Assembly (NCBI RefSeq): GCF_014200435.1
Contig: NZ_JACHBR010000001.1
Coordinates: forward strand, 6,266,001-6,330,000
Length of the DNA: 64,000 bases
Reading direction: 5' to 3'
From: Sphaerisporangium krabiense
GTDB lineage: Bacteria > Actinomycetota > Actinomycetes > Streptosporangiales > Streptosporangiaceae
Shown: in pieces, positions 1 through 7,935 of the stretch
Numbering within the stretch: position 1 is the stretch's first letter
How the letters are laid out: every line of letters starts with the position of its first letter
Notes under the pieces: generated by a model
Databases searched by the model: none
What the model was told of the DNA's origin: nothing
Seen by the model: the letters and a program-made list of their open reading frames with translations, nothing else
Translations under genes and position numbers: made by a program

Positions 1-563
1 CCGAAGATGGCGCCGACCTCGTCGTTGATGTGGCGGGCGCCCGCGAGGTCGCGGCCGAGGGGCTTCTCGAGCACCACGCGCGAGCGCGGGGTGACAAGGC
101 CCGCCCGGTCGGCGGCCCGGCAGAACGGGCCGAACGTCATCGGCGGGCTGGCGAGGTAGAAGACCCTGCCGGTGTCCTCGCGCCCGGCGAGCATGCGGGT
201 GAGCCGCCCCCACCCGGGGTGGGCGGGGGCGTCCCGCCCGGCCGGGACGTCCGCGCACACGTGGTGCAGGCGGCGCAGGAAGCGGTCCCAGCCGGCGGCG
301 TCGCCGGCGTGCAGGCCCGGCCGCACCTCGGCGTCGACCTTGCCGCGGAAGTCGGCGTCGTCCAGCCCGCCGCGGGAGACGGCGATGATCCGGGCGTCCG
401 GCGCGAGCCGTCCGTCCCGGTCGCAGTGGTAGAGGGCCGGGAGCAGCTTGCGCATGGAGAGGTCGCCGGTGCCGCCGAAGACGACGAGGTCGGCCGCGTG
501 CGCGACGGGGCGCTCGCGGCCGTCGGGTGGTGCGGCGGGCGGCGCGCTCGAGGGCTGAGGCAC
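1..563 (-). CDS. zwf: Glucose-6-phosphate 1-dehydrogenase, N-terminal part (cut by window edge)
   Basis: Oxidises glucose 6-phosphate to 6-phosphogluconolactone in the cytosolic pentose phosphate pathway, producing NADPH. About 187 N-terminal residues are visible. After a disordered Pro/Ala leader comes a Rossmann motif VVFGGTGDLSMRK, then YLASPPMTFGPFC and the substrate-binding stretch VVLEKPLGRDL. The C-terminal two-thirds, including the catalytic His region, lies beyond base 1. The GTG at 563 is chosen because GGAG sits about 9 nt upstream and the frame then runs straight into the dinucleotide fold. It is transcribed away from the ROK regulator at 716. The family call is firm; whether it is NADP- or F420-linked is not in doubt, since the GxxGDL motif is the classical NADP type. 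Confidence 0.9.
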   Translation of the reverse strand, partial: MPQPSSAPPAAPPDGRERPVAHAADLVVFGGTGDLSMRKLLPALYHCDRDGRLAPDARIIAVSRGGLDDADFRGKVDAEVRPGLHAGDAAGWDRFLRRLHHVCADVPAGRDAPAHPGWGRLTRMLAGREDTGRVFYLASPPMTFGPFCRAADRAGLVTPRSRVVLEKPLGRDLAGARHINDEVGAIF

Positions 564-651
564 GGGAGGGGCTCCGAAGATCTGCCAAGTCTTTGCCAAC
601 CAGGACAGATCGGACAGTAGCCCGAACCTTTGGTCGCGCACAACCGCAGTT

Positions 652-679
652 TTGACATTTAGGATGTGGAACTTAGGAA
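652..679 (+). promoter_or_regulatory. Candidate sigma-70-like promoter for the ROK regulator gene
   Basis: A perfect TTGACA (652-657) is followed after 16 bp by TAGGAA (674-679). Transcription would start near 686, just upstream of the inverted repeat at 693-710. Sequence match only. Confidence 0.4.
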
Positions 680-692
680 CTTCTCATTACAA

Positions 693-710
693 AAGTGTGT
701 GGTTACACTT
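693..710. promoter_or_regulatory. Inverted-repeat operator candidate upstream of the ROK gene
   Basis: AAGTGT-GTGGTT-ACACTT has perfect 6-bp arms and a 6-bp spacer, ending 5 bp before the ATG at 716. The place fits autorepression by the ROK protein. This inference rests on position and symmetry. Confidence 0.45.
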
Positions 711-715
711 GGCCG

Positions 716-1981
716 ATGGCTCGACGATCAGGCCCCGCGCTCGCCACCACCGGCGAAGTGCTCCGCCTCATCCGCGACGGCGAGGCCGTCACGCGGGCGG
801 ACATCGGCAGGGTGACCGGCCTCTCGCGTCCCGCCGTGGCGCTGCGCGTGGCCGAGCTGCTCGACCACGGCCTGGTCGTGGAGGACACCGAGGGCCCCTC
901 CACCGGCGGGCGCCCGCCCGCGCGCCTGGCGTTCGACGCCTCCGGCGGCGTCGTCCTGGTCGCCTCGCTCGGCGCGAGCCGCACCCAGGTCGCGCTGTGC
1001 GACCTCGCCGGCGCCGAGCTGGCCCGCACGGACCTGGAGATCGACGTCGAGCGCGGCCCCGGCGTGGTGCTGCCCCTGGTCATGGACATTTGGGCGGACC
1101 TGCTCGACGGCAGGCCCGGCTCGGCGGTGCGCGGCGCCGGGCTCGGCGTGCCCGCCACCGTCGAGTTCGCCGCCGGTCGCACCGAGAGCGCCCGCGTCAT
1201 GGCGAGCTGGACCGGCGTCGCGATCCCGCCGCTGATCGCCGCCCGCTACCCCGTGCCGGTCTTCGTGGACAACGACGTCAACGTCGTCGCGATGGGCGAG
1301 TACCGCGCCGCCTACGCCCGCGAGGTCTCCGACCTGCTGTTCGTGAAGGTGTCCACCCGCATCGGCGCCGGGGTGATCGCCGGGGGCGAGATCCTGCGCG
1401 GCGCGCTCGGCGCGGCGGGCGAGATCGGGCACATCCCCGTCACCGACGGGGGAGGGGTGCTGTGCCGGTGCGGCAACATCGACTGCGTCGACTCGGTGGC
1501 GAGCGGCACCGCCATCCTGCGCGACCTGCGGGCCCGCGGGCGCGAGGTCTCCTCGCTCGCCGACGTCGTCACCCTCGTGCGCGCGGGCGACGCCGAGACC
1601 ATGACGGTCGTGCGCCGGGCGGGCCGCATGCTCGGCGAGGTGGTGGCGAGCGCCGTCAACATCCTCAACCCGGCCGTGGTGGTGCTCGGCGGCGACGTCG
1701 CCGAGAAGTTCCAGCCGCTGGTCTCCGGGGTGCGCGAGGCGGTGCACCGGCGCTCGACGGCCCTGTCCACCCGCAGCCTGCGCATCGAGCGCAGCCGTCT
1801 CGGGCCCGGCGCGGGCATCACCGGCTGCGCTCTCATGGTCATCGACCACATCCTGGCGCCCGAGGCGGTCGACGCCTCCCTCGGCGCCTCCCCGGACGTC
1901 AGCGCGACGAGTCCATCAGGTGGACCAGCGCGCGCTCCAGGTCACGCGGCCCGGCGGCCGGTCGCGGCCAGGGGATCCTGA
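716..1981 (+). CDS. ROK-family transcriptional regulator
   Basis: A 421-residue sugar-responsive repressor of the NagC/XylR type. Residues 1-70 form a winged HTH (ADIGRVTGLSRPAVALRVAELL). The ROK fold follows, with the FVDNDVN acidic motif, the GEIGHI histidine and a zinc-type cysteine cluster CRCGNIDC. The last cluster position is DC, not the usual GC. About 40 unstructured residues end the protein. ATG 716 is preferred over a start at 695, which would lie inside the inverted repeat. It is divergent from zwf, so control of sugar-phosphate flux is plausible. The 3' end overlaps the convergent DUF2470 gene by 83 bp. The effector sugar cannot be read from the sequence. Confidence 0.88.
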   Translation: MARRSGPALATTGEVLRLIRDGEAVTRADIGRVTGLSRPAVALRVAELLDHGLVVEDTEGPSTGGRPPARLAFDASGGVVLVASLGASRTQVALCDLAGAELARTDLEIDVERGPGVVLPLVMDIWADLLDGRPGSAVRGAGLGVPATVEFAAGRTESARVMASWTGVAIPPLIAARYPVPVFVDNDVNVVAMGEYRAAYAREVSDLLFVKVSTRIGAGVIAGGEILRGALGAAGEIGHIPVTDGGGVLCRCGNIDCVDSVASGTAILRDLRARGREVSSLADVVTLVRAGDAETMTVVRRAGRMLGEVVASAVNILNPAVVVLGGDVAEKFQPLVSGVREAVHRRSTALSTRSLRIERSRLGPGAGITGCALMVIDHILAPEAVDASLGASPDVSATSPSGGPARAPGHAARRPVAARGS

Positions 1982-2624
1982 TCAGTGCGGGGGACTCGGC
2001 CCCGGTCCGCACGGTCGCGCCGTAGCGGTCCAGCTCCCACAGCCACGCCTCGGGCGCCGGCGCGCCGGTGAGCGCCTCGACGGCCCGGCGCAGCCCGTCC
2101 CGGTGGGCGGCGTTCACGTGGTCCAGCATGCTCTCGGCGGCGTCGAGGAACGGGTCGGGCCCGGTGCCCAGGTAGTCCTCGGCGTCCAGCATGCCCGACT
2201 CCTGGCCGGTCAGGTAGATCACGTACCCGACGTCCACACGGAACAGCCCCGGAGCGCGCGGACCGCCCTCCACCGCCGCGAACAGCGCCTCGTCCGGGCA
2301 CCGCGCGGCCACCGCGACGGCCGCGTCCCTGGCCTCGGCGGCCGGCACCCGGCGGGCCCAGCCCTGCATCTTGAGCAGGCCGCGCGGGTGGTCCACGCCG
2401 CCGAGCGTGCGGGTGGCGGCCAGGTCCACGGTGACCACGACGTCCTCGGCGGCCGGGACCAGGTGCAACGGCTCGCCCGGCTTGACCAGCAGCAACGGCC
2501 GTCCGTCGCCGTCCACCCCGCCGCGCGTCGCGTGGGCCGAGCCGTCGAGCGAGACGTGGGTCGGCGCGGCGGACGTGGCGAGGCTCCGGATACGTTCGGA
2601 AATGGGAGGGACCGTCACGGGCAT
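1899..2624 (-). CDS. DUF2470 domain protein (HugZ-like, haem/iron related)
   Basis: A 241-residue cytosolic protein. The C-terminal half, with MLDHVNAAHRDGLRRAVEA, is the DUF2470 signature found at the end of HugZ-type haem-utilisation proteins and in many actinobacterial stand-alone proteins. The N-terminal half resembles the split-barrel FMN/haem-binding partner, with DGRPLLLV and VVVTVDLAATR. The ATG at 2624 has AGGAG upstream. The promoter side carries two iron-box-like sites (2669-2702), which supports an iron-linked role, shared divergently with the S4 gene. No catalytic residues are known for the family. Function in haem or iron handling is inference from family and operator. Confidence 0.8.
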   Translation of the reverse strand: MPVTVPPISERIRSLATSAAPTHVSLDGSAHATRGGVDGDGRPLLLVKPGEPLHLVPAAEDVVVTVDLAATRTLGGVDHPRGLLKMQGWARRVPAAEARDAAVAVAARCPDEALFAAVEGGPRAPGLFRVDVGYVIYLTGQESGMLDAEDYLGTGPDPFLDAAESMLDHVNAAHRDGLRRAVEALTGAPAPEAWLWELDRYGATVRTGAESPALIRIPWPRPAAGPRDLERALVHLMDSSR

Positions 2625-2668
2625 GGCGTGGCTCCTGGGGTCTTTCGCGTTCGTGGCGAGCCTCCCGC

Positions 2669-2687
2669 TAAGGTTAGGCTCACCTTA
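2669..2687. promoter_or_regulatory. Iron box (DtxR/IdeR/DmdR-type operator), site 1
   Basis: TAAGGTTAGGCTCACCTTA matches the remembered 19-bp consensus TTAGGTTAGGCTAACCTAA at 16 of 19 positions. It lies between the divergent DUF2470 and S4 genes. Regulation by an iron-sensing DtxR-family repressor is inferred. Confidence 0.75.
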
Positions 2688-2702
2688 GTAAGGCTTACCT
2701 AA
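2685..2702. promoter_or_regulatory. Iron box-like operator, site 2, overlapping site 1
   Basis: The right half TTAGTAAGGCTTACCTAA keeps the GGCT core and CCTAA end of the iron box but is one base shorter. It shares TTA with site 1, giving a tandem arrangement 17 bp before the S4 start. Confidence 0.55.
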
Positions 2703-2718
2703 TCACAGCGAGGTCATC

Positions 2719-3333
2719 GTGCGCTACACAGGACCCAAGGTGCGGCTTTCCCGCAGGGCGGGGATGCCGCTCACCCGCAAGGCGGTCCGCTACTTCGAAC
2801 GGCGGCCCTACCCGCCGGGACAGCACGGCCGCACCACCAGCCGCCGCACCGCCGGCGACTACAGCCTCCGGCGGCTGGAGAAGCAGAAGCTCCGCTGGTA
2901 CTACGACGTCTCGGAGAAGCAGATGCGCCGGTACTGGGACCTGGCCCTGCGCCGGCCCGGCCGCTCCGGCGCCGAGCTCGTCGCCATCCTGGAGAGCCGC
3001 CTGGCGTCCCTGGTGCTCCGCGCCGGCCTGGCGCCGTCCATCTACGCGGCCCGCCAGTACGTCACCCACGGCCACATCACCGTCGACGGCCGCAAGGTCG
3101 ACATCCCCAGCTACCTGGTCAAGCCCGGCCAGACCATCGCCGTACGCCAGAAGTCCCGCGCGATGCAGCCCTTCGTCGCCGCCGCCGAGGGCCTCTACGC
3201 CGACGAGGTCACCGCCCCGTACCTGAACGTGGACCTCAAGGACCTGACGTTCACGTTGCTCACCAGACCGGAACGCCAGCAGATCCCGCTCCTGGTCGAC
3301 GAACAACTCGTCGTCGAGCACTACTCCCGCTGA
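2719..3333 (+). CDS. rpsD: 30S ribosomal protein S4, cysteine-free (zinc-independent) form
   Basis: A 204-residue S4 protein. S4 nucleates assembly of the small subunit 5' domain. The N-terminal domain carries RPYPPGQHGR and LEKQKLR. The S4 RNA-binding domain is at roughly residues 95-160 (LESRLASLVLRAG, ARQYVTHGHITVDGRKV), and the C-terminus ends EQLVVEHYSR. There is no cysteine at all, so the four-Cys zinc knuckle of the C+ form is absent. The gene is not in an alpha operon here, so it is probably either a relocated rpsD or a paralogue. GTG 2719 follows AGCGAGG. Its promoter carries iron-box-like operators, not an obvious Zur box, which is unusual. Identity is sure; paralogue status is inference. 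Confidence 0.93.
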   Translation: MRYTGPKVRLSRRAGMPLTRKAVRYFERRPYPPGQHGRTTSRRTAGDYSLRRLEKQKLRWYYDVSEKQMRRYWDLALRRPGRSGAELVAILESRLASLVLRAGLAPSIYAARQYVTHGHITVDGRKVDIPSYLVKPGQTIAVRQKSRAMQPFVAAAEGLYADEVTAPYLNVDLKDLTFTLLTRPERQQIPLLVDEQLVVEHYSR

Positions 3334-3340
3334 GCGCCCA

Positions 3341-3388
3341 GAGCGCCACCATGCGCGTGATCCTCGGGCTGGACGCGCCCACCGCCGG
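3341..3388 (+). pseudogene. 48-bp remnant of an ABC-transporter ATPase gene
   Basis: This stretch matches 42 of 48 bases of 5504-5551 inside the downstream ABC ATPase gene. It encodes TMRVILGLDAPTAG versus TMRMILGLDAPTEG just after a Walker A site. The frame then dies at a TGA near 3440. Most differences fall at third codon positions, so it is a decayed coding relic from a related gene, not a recent copy. Confidence 0.6.
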
Positions 3389-3540
3389 TGTCGTGGACCC
3401 GGGCGCCTTGAGATCGCCGGGCCACATGACACTGGCGTGAGCGATGTGTGTCCCGGCCGGCGAGTGAGATGCAAAGATTGGTGCGACCTGGGGGGGTTGC
3501 CGCGCTGGGGCGCGAGGGTGCCTGACGGGTGGGGGAAAAG

Positions 3541-5253
3541 ATGCCGGAACTGGCCGCGCTCTTGCACGCGCTGAAGGAGCGCAGCGGTCGCAGCTACGCG
3601 GAACTCGCCGGCCGTTGTGGCGCGAGCGCTTCCACATTGCACCGGTACTGCCGGGGGCAGATCCTGCCGGACAGCTACGGGATGGTGGAGCGGATAGCGC
3701 TGGCCTGCGGGGCGAGCAAGGCGGAGTTGGCGGAGTTGTACCGGTTGTGGGCCCAGGCCGACGCCGCCCGCCTCGACGCCGGCCGCAAGCCCATCGCCGG
3801 CGATCCCTTGACCCCGGTGCCGGATCCGCCGCCGGTTCCTCCATCGGCCGCGGATCCGGCGGCGGGTCTCGCGGGCGCGGTGCCCCGCCCGCAGGACCCG
3901 GCGTCGACATCCGCCGTGCACGGCCGGCGCCCCGCCCTCGGCGGCCGCAGGCCGATGCACTTCATCGCCCTCGCCTGTGTCCTGGCCGCCGTGGTGATCA
4001 TCAGCGTGGCCGCCTCCTCTCCGGCCGGGCGGACGGCCGGGCGCTCAGCGCCGCAACGGATTCCCGGCCCGGCCTGGTCGCAGCCCCCCACCGCGGTGGC
4101 CGCGGGGTTCTACGGCGTCACGATCAACAGCAGCAGCGGGGCCATGCCGACCTTCCGGGTCGGCGGGGTCCGATTATGGGACAGCGGAACCCTCTGGTCC
4201 CTGCTAGAACCGGCGCGCGACCGGTTCGACTGGACCACCCTGGACCGCCTCGTCGGCTCCGCCCGCCGCGCGAACCTCCCCGTGCTCTACACCTTCGGCG
4301 GCACGCCCCAGTGGGCGGCGCCGGACGCGCCGCTCGGCCCCTACCCCGACGGGTCACGCACGGCGCCCCCCGATGACCTGAAGGACTGGGTCCGCTTCGT
4401 CAAGGCCGTCGCCACCCGATACGCGGGCCGGATCGACGCCTACGAACTGTGGGCGTTCGCCCCCTCACCGCACTTCTACACCGGCGACGCCGCGACGCTG
4501 GCCCGCATGACGCAGCAGGCCGCCGCGGTCATCCGCCGCGCCGACCCGGCCGCGACCCTCGTGTGCCCCTCGATCGGGAACCTGTGGGAGCCGGCCTCCC
4601 AGCAGTTCCTGCGCGACTTCGCCGCGGCCGGCGGGTACCAGGTGTGCGATGCCGCGGGTGTGAAACTCGCCCCTCAGCACGACGGCGACACCCCCGAAAG
4701 CCTCGTCCGTCTCGCGGCCGTCATCGAGCGCACCTTCCATGAGGCCGGAGTGCATCCGCGGCTGTGGAGCACCGGGACCGTCTACCGAATCCCTCAGGAT
4801 CGCAAACTGGACGAGGCGCACGCCATCGCGTACGCGGTGCGCTTCTACCTGATCGGGATGTACGTGCGATACGACCGCATGTACTTCTACAACTGGGGCG
4901 GCACGAAGATCCCGCTCGTGCTCCAGGCCGTGGGCGGACCACCGACCAGCGCGGCCCTCGCGGTCGGCACGCTCCAGCGCTGGCTGGCCGGCGCCCGGAT
5001 CACCTCCTGTGGTCGCGGCTCGCCCGACGGGCCACCGGCACAGGTCTGGCAATGCCGGTTCGTGCTGGGCGGCGCGGCCGGCCGGAGACCTGTCCAGGCC
5101 GTCGTCCTCTGGACCGAATCGGGCACCGCCGCGGTGCCGGCCGATCCCGGCGCCGACACCATCCGATTCCTGGACGGACGCTCCATGCCCGCCCCGCGCA
5201 CCCTGCGGATCACCGAACAGCCCATACTGATCACGATCCGGCCCGGCCGCTGA
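3541..5253 (+). CDS. HTH - transmembrane - glycoside-hydrolase-like fusion protein
   Basis: A 570-residue three-part protein. Residues 1-75 are an XRE-like HTH (YAELAGRCGASASTLHRYCRG). A Pro/Ala linker and one membrane helix (MHFIALACVLAAVVIIS) follow near 140-160. About 390 outside residues look like a TIM-barrel family-39/5 glycosidase (RFDWTTLDRLV, LPVLYTFGGTPQWA, DPAATLVCPS). Where such enzymes have WNE, this one has YELWAFAP, and the expected TE near the second active-site strand reads LWSTG. Both catalytic glutamates therefore seem lost, by eye alignment. A carbohydrate sensor coupling to DNA is plausible. ATG 3541 follows GGGGGAAAAG; a GTG at 3529 is the alternative. It lies upstream of an ABC exporter. 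Confidence 0.7.
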   Translation: MPELAALLHALKERSGRSYAELAGRCGASASTLHRYCRGQILPDSYGMVERIALACGASKAELAELYRLWAQADAARLDAGRKPIAGDPLTPVPDPPPVPPSAADPAAGLAGAVPRPQDPASTSAVHGRRPALGGRRPMHFIALACVLAAVVIISVAASSPAGRTAGRSAPQRIPGPAWSQPPTAVAAGFYGVTINSSSGAMPTFRVGGVRLWDSGTLWSLLEPARDRFDWTTLDRLVGSARRANLPVLYTFGGTPQWAAPDAPLGPYPDGSRTAPPDDLKDWVRFVKAVATRYAGRIDAYELWAFAPSPHFYTGDAATLARMTQQAAAVIRRADPAATLVCPSIGNLWEPASQQFLRDFAAAGGYQVCDAAGVKLAPQHDGDTPESLVRLAAVIERTFHEAGVHPRLWSTGTVYRIPQDRKLDEAHAIAYAVRFYLIGMYVRYDRMYFYNWGGTKIPLVLQAVGGPPTSAALAVGTLQRWLAGARITSCGRGSPDGPPAQVWQCRFVLGGAAGRRPVQAVVLWTESGTAAVPADPGADTIRFLDGRSMPAPRTLRITEQPILITIRPGR

Positions 5254-5384
5254 CACCCCCGGCGCGCACCCGCGCGGCTCACAGAGACCTCCCAGGAACC
5301 GCCGCGGCGCGCGCAGGACCCCCCCAGCGAGATCACGCACACTCGGGACATGACACGACACACGCCTCGCCCGGGAACGGGCCG

Positions 5385-6317
5385 ATGATCGAGGTGCGCC
5401 GGCTCGGCAAACGCCACGGCGACGTCCTGGCGGTGGACGGCCTGACGTTCGACGTCAAGCCAGGGGTGGTGACCGGCTTCCTCGGTCCTAACGGGGCCGG
5501 CAAGAGCACCACCATGCGCATGATCCTCGGACTGGACGCACCCACCGAGGGAACCGCCCGGGTGCTCGGATTCCGGCCCGCCGACCTTCCCGCGCCCATG
5601 CGGGCGGTCGGCGCGCTGCTCGACGCCGGCGCCGTCCACCCGCGCCGCACCGCCCGCGACCACCTCAGGTGGCTCGCGCTGAGCAACCGGCTGCCCGGCG
5701 GCCGGGTCGAGGAGGTGCTCGACCTCGTCGGCCTCACCGCGGCGGCCGGCCGCCGCGCGGGCGGGTTCTCCCTCGGCATGCTCCAGCGGCTCGGCATCGC
5801 CGCCGCCATGCTCGGCGACCCCGAGGTGCTGGTGCTCGACGAACCGGTCAACGGGCTCGACCCCGAGGGCATCGTCTGGATCCGCACGATGCTGCGCGAC
5901 CTCGCCGCCGAAGGCCGCACGCTGCTGGTCTCCAGTCACCTGATGGCCGAGATGGCCCTCACCGCCGACCGGCTCATCGTCATCGCGCGAGGGCGGCTCG
6001 TCGCCGACACCACCGTCGACGCCTTCGCCAGGCCCGAGGGCGTCCTCGTGCGCACCCCGCACGCCCGCGCGTTCGCCCGCGCCCTGATCGCCTCCGGGGC
6101 CGCCGCCGTCCGGCACGACCACGACGCCCGCGGCGACCAGGACGGCGGGGAGCTGCTCGTGAGCGGCATGACCGCCGAGGAGATCGGACGGCTCGCCGCC
6201 GCCGAGCGCGTCGTCCTGCACGAGCTGGCACCCCGCCGCGCATCCCTGGAGGACGCCTTCATGGAGCTCACCCGGGACGCCGTCGAGTACGGCGCCGCGA
6301 ACGGGGCCGTCCGATGA
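5385..6317 (+). CDS. ABC transporter ATP-binding protein
   Basis: A 310-residue ABC-2 type exporter ATPase of the CcmA/BcrA class. Walker A is GPNGAGKS near residue 38, the signature reads FSLGMLQRLG in place of LSGGQ, Walker B is VLVLDEP with D-loop NGLDPEG, and the switch His is in VSSHL. A C-terminal regulatory region of about 90 residues ends SLEDAFMELT, as in BcrA-like exporters. The stop overlaps the next ATG (ATGA at 6314-6317), so it is translationally coupled to the permease. A short homologous relic lies 2.1 kb upstream at 3341. The substrate is unknown; antibiotic or peptide export is typical of the class. Confidence 0.88.
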   Translation: MIEVRRLGKRHGDVLAVDGLTFDVKPGVVTGFLGPNGAGKSTTMRMILGLDAPTEGTARVLGFRPADLPAPMRAVGALLDAGAVHPRRTARDHLRWLALSNRLPGGRVEEVLDLVGLTAAAGRRAGGFSLGMLQRLGIAAAMLGDPEVLVLDEPVNGLDPEGIVWIRTMLRDLAAEGRTLLVSSHLMAEMALTADRLIVIARGRLVADTTVDAFARPEGVLVRTPHARAFARALIASGAAAVRHDHDARGDQDGGELLVSGMTAEEIGRLAAAERVVLHELAPRRASLEDAFMELTRDAVEYGAANGAVR

Positions 6318-7171
6318 CCGGGAACGCGTCCGCGACGGCGCGCGCGGAACGCCCGACGACCGAGACGGGACGCACGCGCGTCGCCCCGCACCGGCGGCCC
6401 GGCCTGGCCGACGCCGTCCGTGCCGAGTGGCGCAAGACCGCCACGATGCGATCCACCTGGATCACCCTCGTCGTCGCCGTCGCGCTCGGCGCCTTCTTCG
6501 GGGCGCTGTTCGGCGGCGCGGGCGCCACCGACTTCGCCAAGCTCACCGCCGCCGAGCGCGCAGCCTTCCACCCGGTGCCCGACGTCCGCGCGTTCCTCTT
6601 CGTCCACCTGGTCACCGGCTACGTGGGGCTGCGGGCGTTCACCGTCGAGTACGCCACCCGCACCATCTCCGTGACGCTCGCCGCGTCGCCGCGCCGGGGC
6701 CGGCTGCTCGCCGCCAAGGCCATCGTCTGCGCCGGCGTCACGCTGGTGGCGGGGTGGCTGTCGGGGTGCGCGGTCCTGTTCGCCGGCCGGGCGGTGCTGA
6801 CCGCCAAGGACGTGCCGGTCAACGCCCTCGGCGAGCCCGGCATGATCCGCGTCCTCGCCGGGACCGGAGCGCTGCTCGCGCTGGTGAGCCTGATCGGGCT
6901 CGCGCTCGGCTGCCTGGTCCGCAACACGGCGGGCGCGCTGAGCGTCCTCGCCACGATGGGCATCCTGATCCCGGCCATGGCCCCGCTGTACCCTGAAGCG
7001 CCGGCGCGTCTCGTCCTCGGCTACTGGCCGATCACCGCGGGCCTGCGGCTGCTCAGCCTCGACGACGACCCCGCGCTGCCGGGCCCCTGGGCCGGGATCA
7101 CCGTGACCTGCGCGTGGGCCGCGGCGCTGCTGCTCGCCGCCTACGTGGCCCTGCGCCGCAGGGACGCCTGA
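6314..7171 (+). CDS. ABC-2 type transporter permease
   Basis: A 285-residue integral membrane partner of the upstream ATPase. A 45-residue cytosolic leader, then LADAVRAEWRKTATMRSTW, is the typical entry of ABC-2 permeases. About six helices follow, for example WITLVVAVALGAFFGALFGG, ILVAG-type segments near 150-190, and the last helix before LRRRDA. A conserved YATRTISVTLAASPRRGRLL loop is present. It is coupled to the ATPase by the ATGA overlap. A two-component system starts 32 bp downstream and may share the transcript. No substrate can be named. Confidence 0.85.
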   Translation: MTGNASATARAERPTTETGRTRVAPHRRPGLADAVRAEWRKTATMRSTWITLVVAVALGAFFGALFGGAGATDFAKLTAAERAAFHPVPDVRAFLFVHLVTGYVGLRAFTVEYATRTISVTLAASPRRGRLLAAKAIVCAGVTLVAGWLSGCAVLFAGRAVLTAKDVPVNALGEPGMIRVLAGTGALLALVSLIGLALGCLVRNTAGALSVLATMGILIPAMAPLYPEAPARLVLGYWPITAGLRLLSLDDDPALPGPWAGITVTCAWAAALLLAAYVALRRRDA

Positions 7172-7203
7172 GGCCGCCGGGGACCACAGAGGGGTGGGCG
7201 ACG

Positions 7204-7935
7204 ATGGACCAGGACGGGCGGGGGGCCGGCGAGGACGGGCGGGGAGAGCGCGGGGCGGGGGAGCGGCTGCTGGTCGTGGACGACGAGCCGACCGTGCGGG
7301 AGCTGCTGGCGGCCACGCTGCGCTTCGCCGGGTTCCGCGTCACCTCGGCGGCCACCGGCGCCGAGGCCGTCCAGGCCGCCCGCGCCCGCAGGCCCGACCT
7401 GATCCTGCTCGACGTCATGCTCCCCGACCTGGACGGCTTCCAGGTCGTGCGCCGGCTGCGCGAGCTGGACCGCCCTCCGGTGCCCGTGCTGTTCCTCACC
7501 GCGCGCGACTCGCCCGCGGACAAGGTCACCGGACTCACCCTCGGCGGCGACGACTACGTCACCAAGCCCTTCGACCTGGAGGAACTGCTCGCCCGCATCC
7601 GCGCCGTCCTGCGCCGCACCGGCCGCCCGCACGCGCCCGCGCTCGTGGTCGGCGACCTGGAGGTCGACGTCGAGGGCCACCAGGTCGCGCGGGGCGGCGT
7701 CCCGGTGCGGCTGTCGCCCACCGAGTTCCGCCTGCTGTCCTACCTGGCATCCCAGGCGGGGCGGGTGGTGTCCAAGACCCGGATCATCGAGGACGTCTGG
7801 CAGTACGACTTCGCCGGCGACACCAGCATCGTCGACACCTACGTCAGCTACCTGCGCCGCAAGCTGGAGGCGTCCGGGCCCCGGCTGATCCACACCGTGC
7901 ACGGCGTCGGCTACGTCCTGCGCGAGCCCCGATGA
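7204..7935 (+). CDS. OmpR-family response regulator
   Basis: A 243-residue regulator. A 20-residue Gly/Arg-rich leader precedes the receiver (LLVVDDEP, phosphoacceptor in LILLDVMLPDLDGF, LTARD, switch Lys in YVTKPF). The C-terminal winged helix spans about 145-243, with LSPTEFRLLSYLASQ and IVDTYVSYLRRKL and the usual HTVHGVGYVLR end. Its stop overlaps the kinase ATG (ATGA), so the pair is coupled. The preceding ABC exporter ends 32 bp upstream, so this system may control that exporter. This is inference from context. Confidence 0.92.
   Translation: MDQDGRGAGEDGRGERGAGERLLVVDDEPTVRELLAATLRFAGFRVTSAATGAEAVQAARARRPDLILLDVMLPDLDGFQVVRRLRELDRPPVPVLFLTARDSPADKVTGLTLGGDDYVTKPFDLEELLARIRAVLRRTGRPHAPALVVGDLEVDVEGHQVARGGVPVRLSPTEFRLLSYLASQAGRVVSKTRIIEDVWQYDFAGDTSIVDTYVSYLRRKLEASGPRLIHTVHGVGYVLREPR

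Noticed and set aside
2640-2718. Zur box for the zinc-free S4 gene
   Set aside because: No TGAAAATGATTTTCA-like sequence was found; the site matches an iron box instead.
7194-7930. An N-terminal extension in front of the histidine kinase
   Set aside because: This part of the frame is the shadow of the response regulator gene; the kinase begins at the ATGA overlap at 7932.
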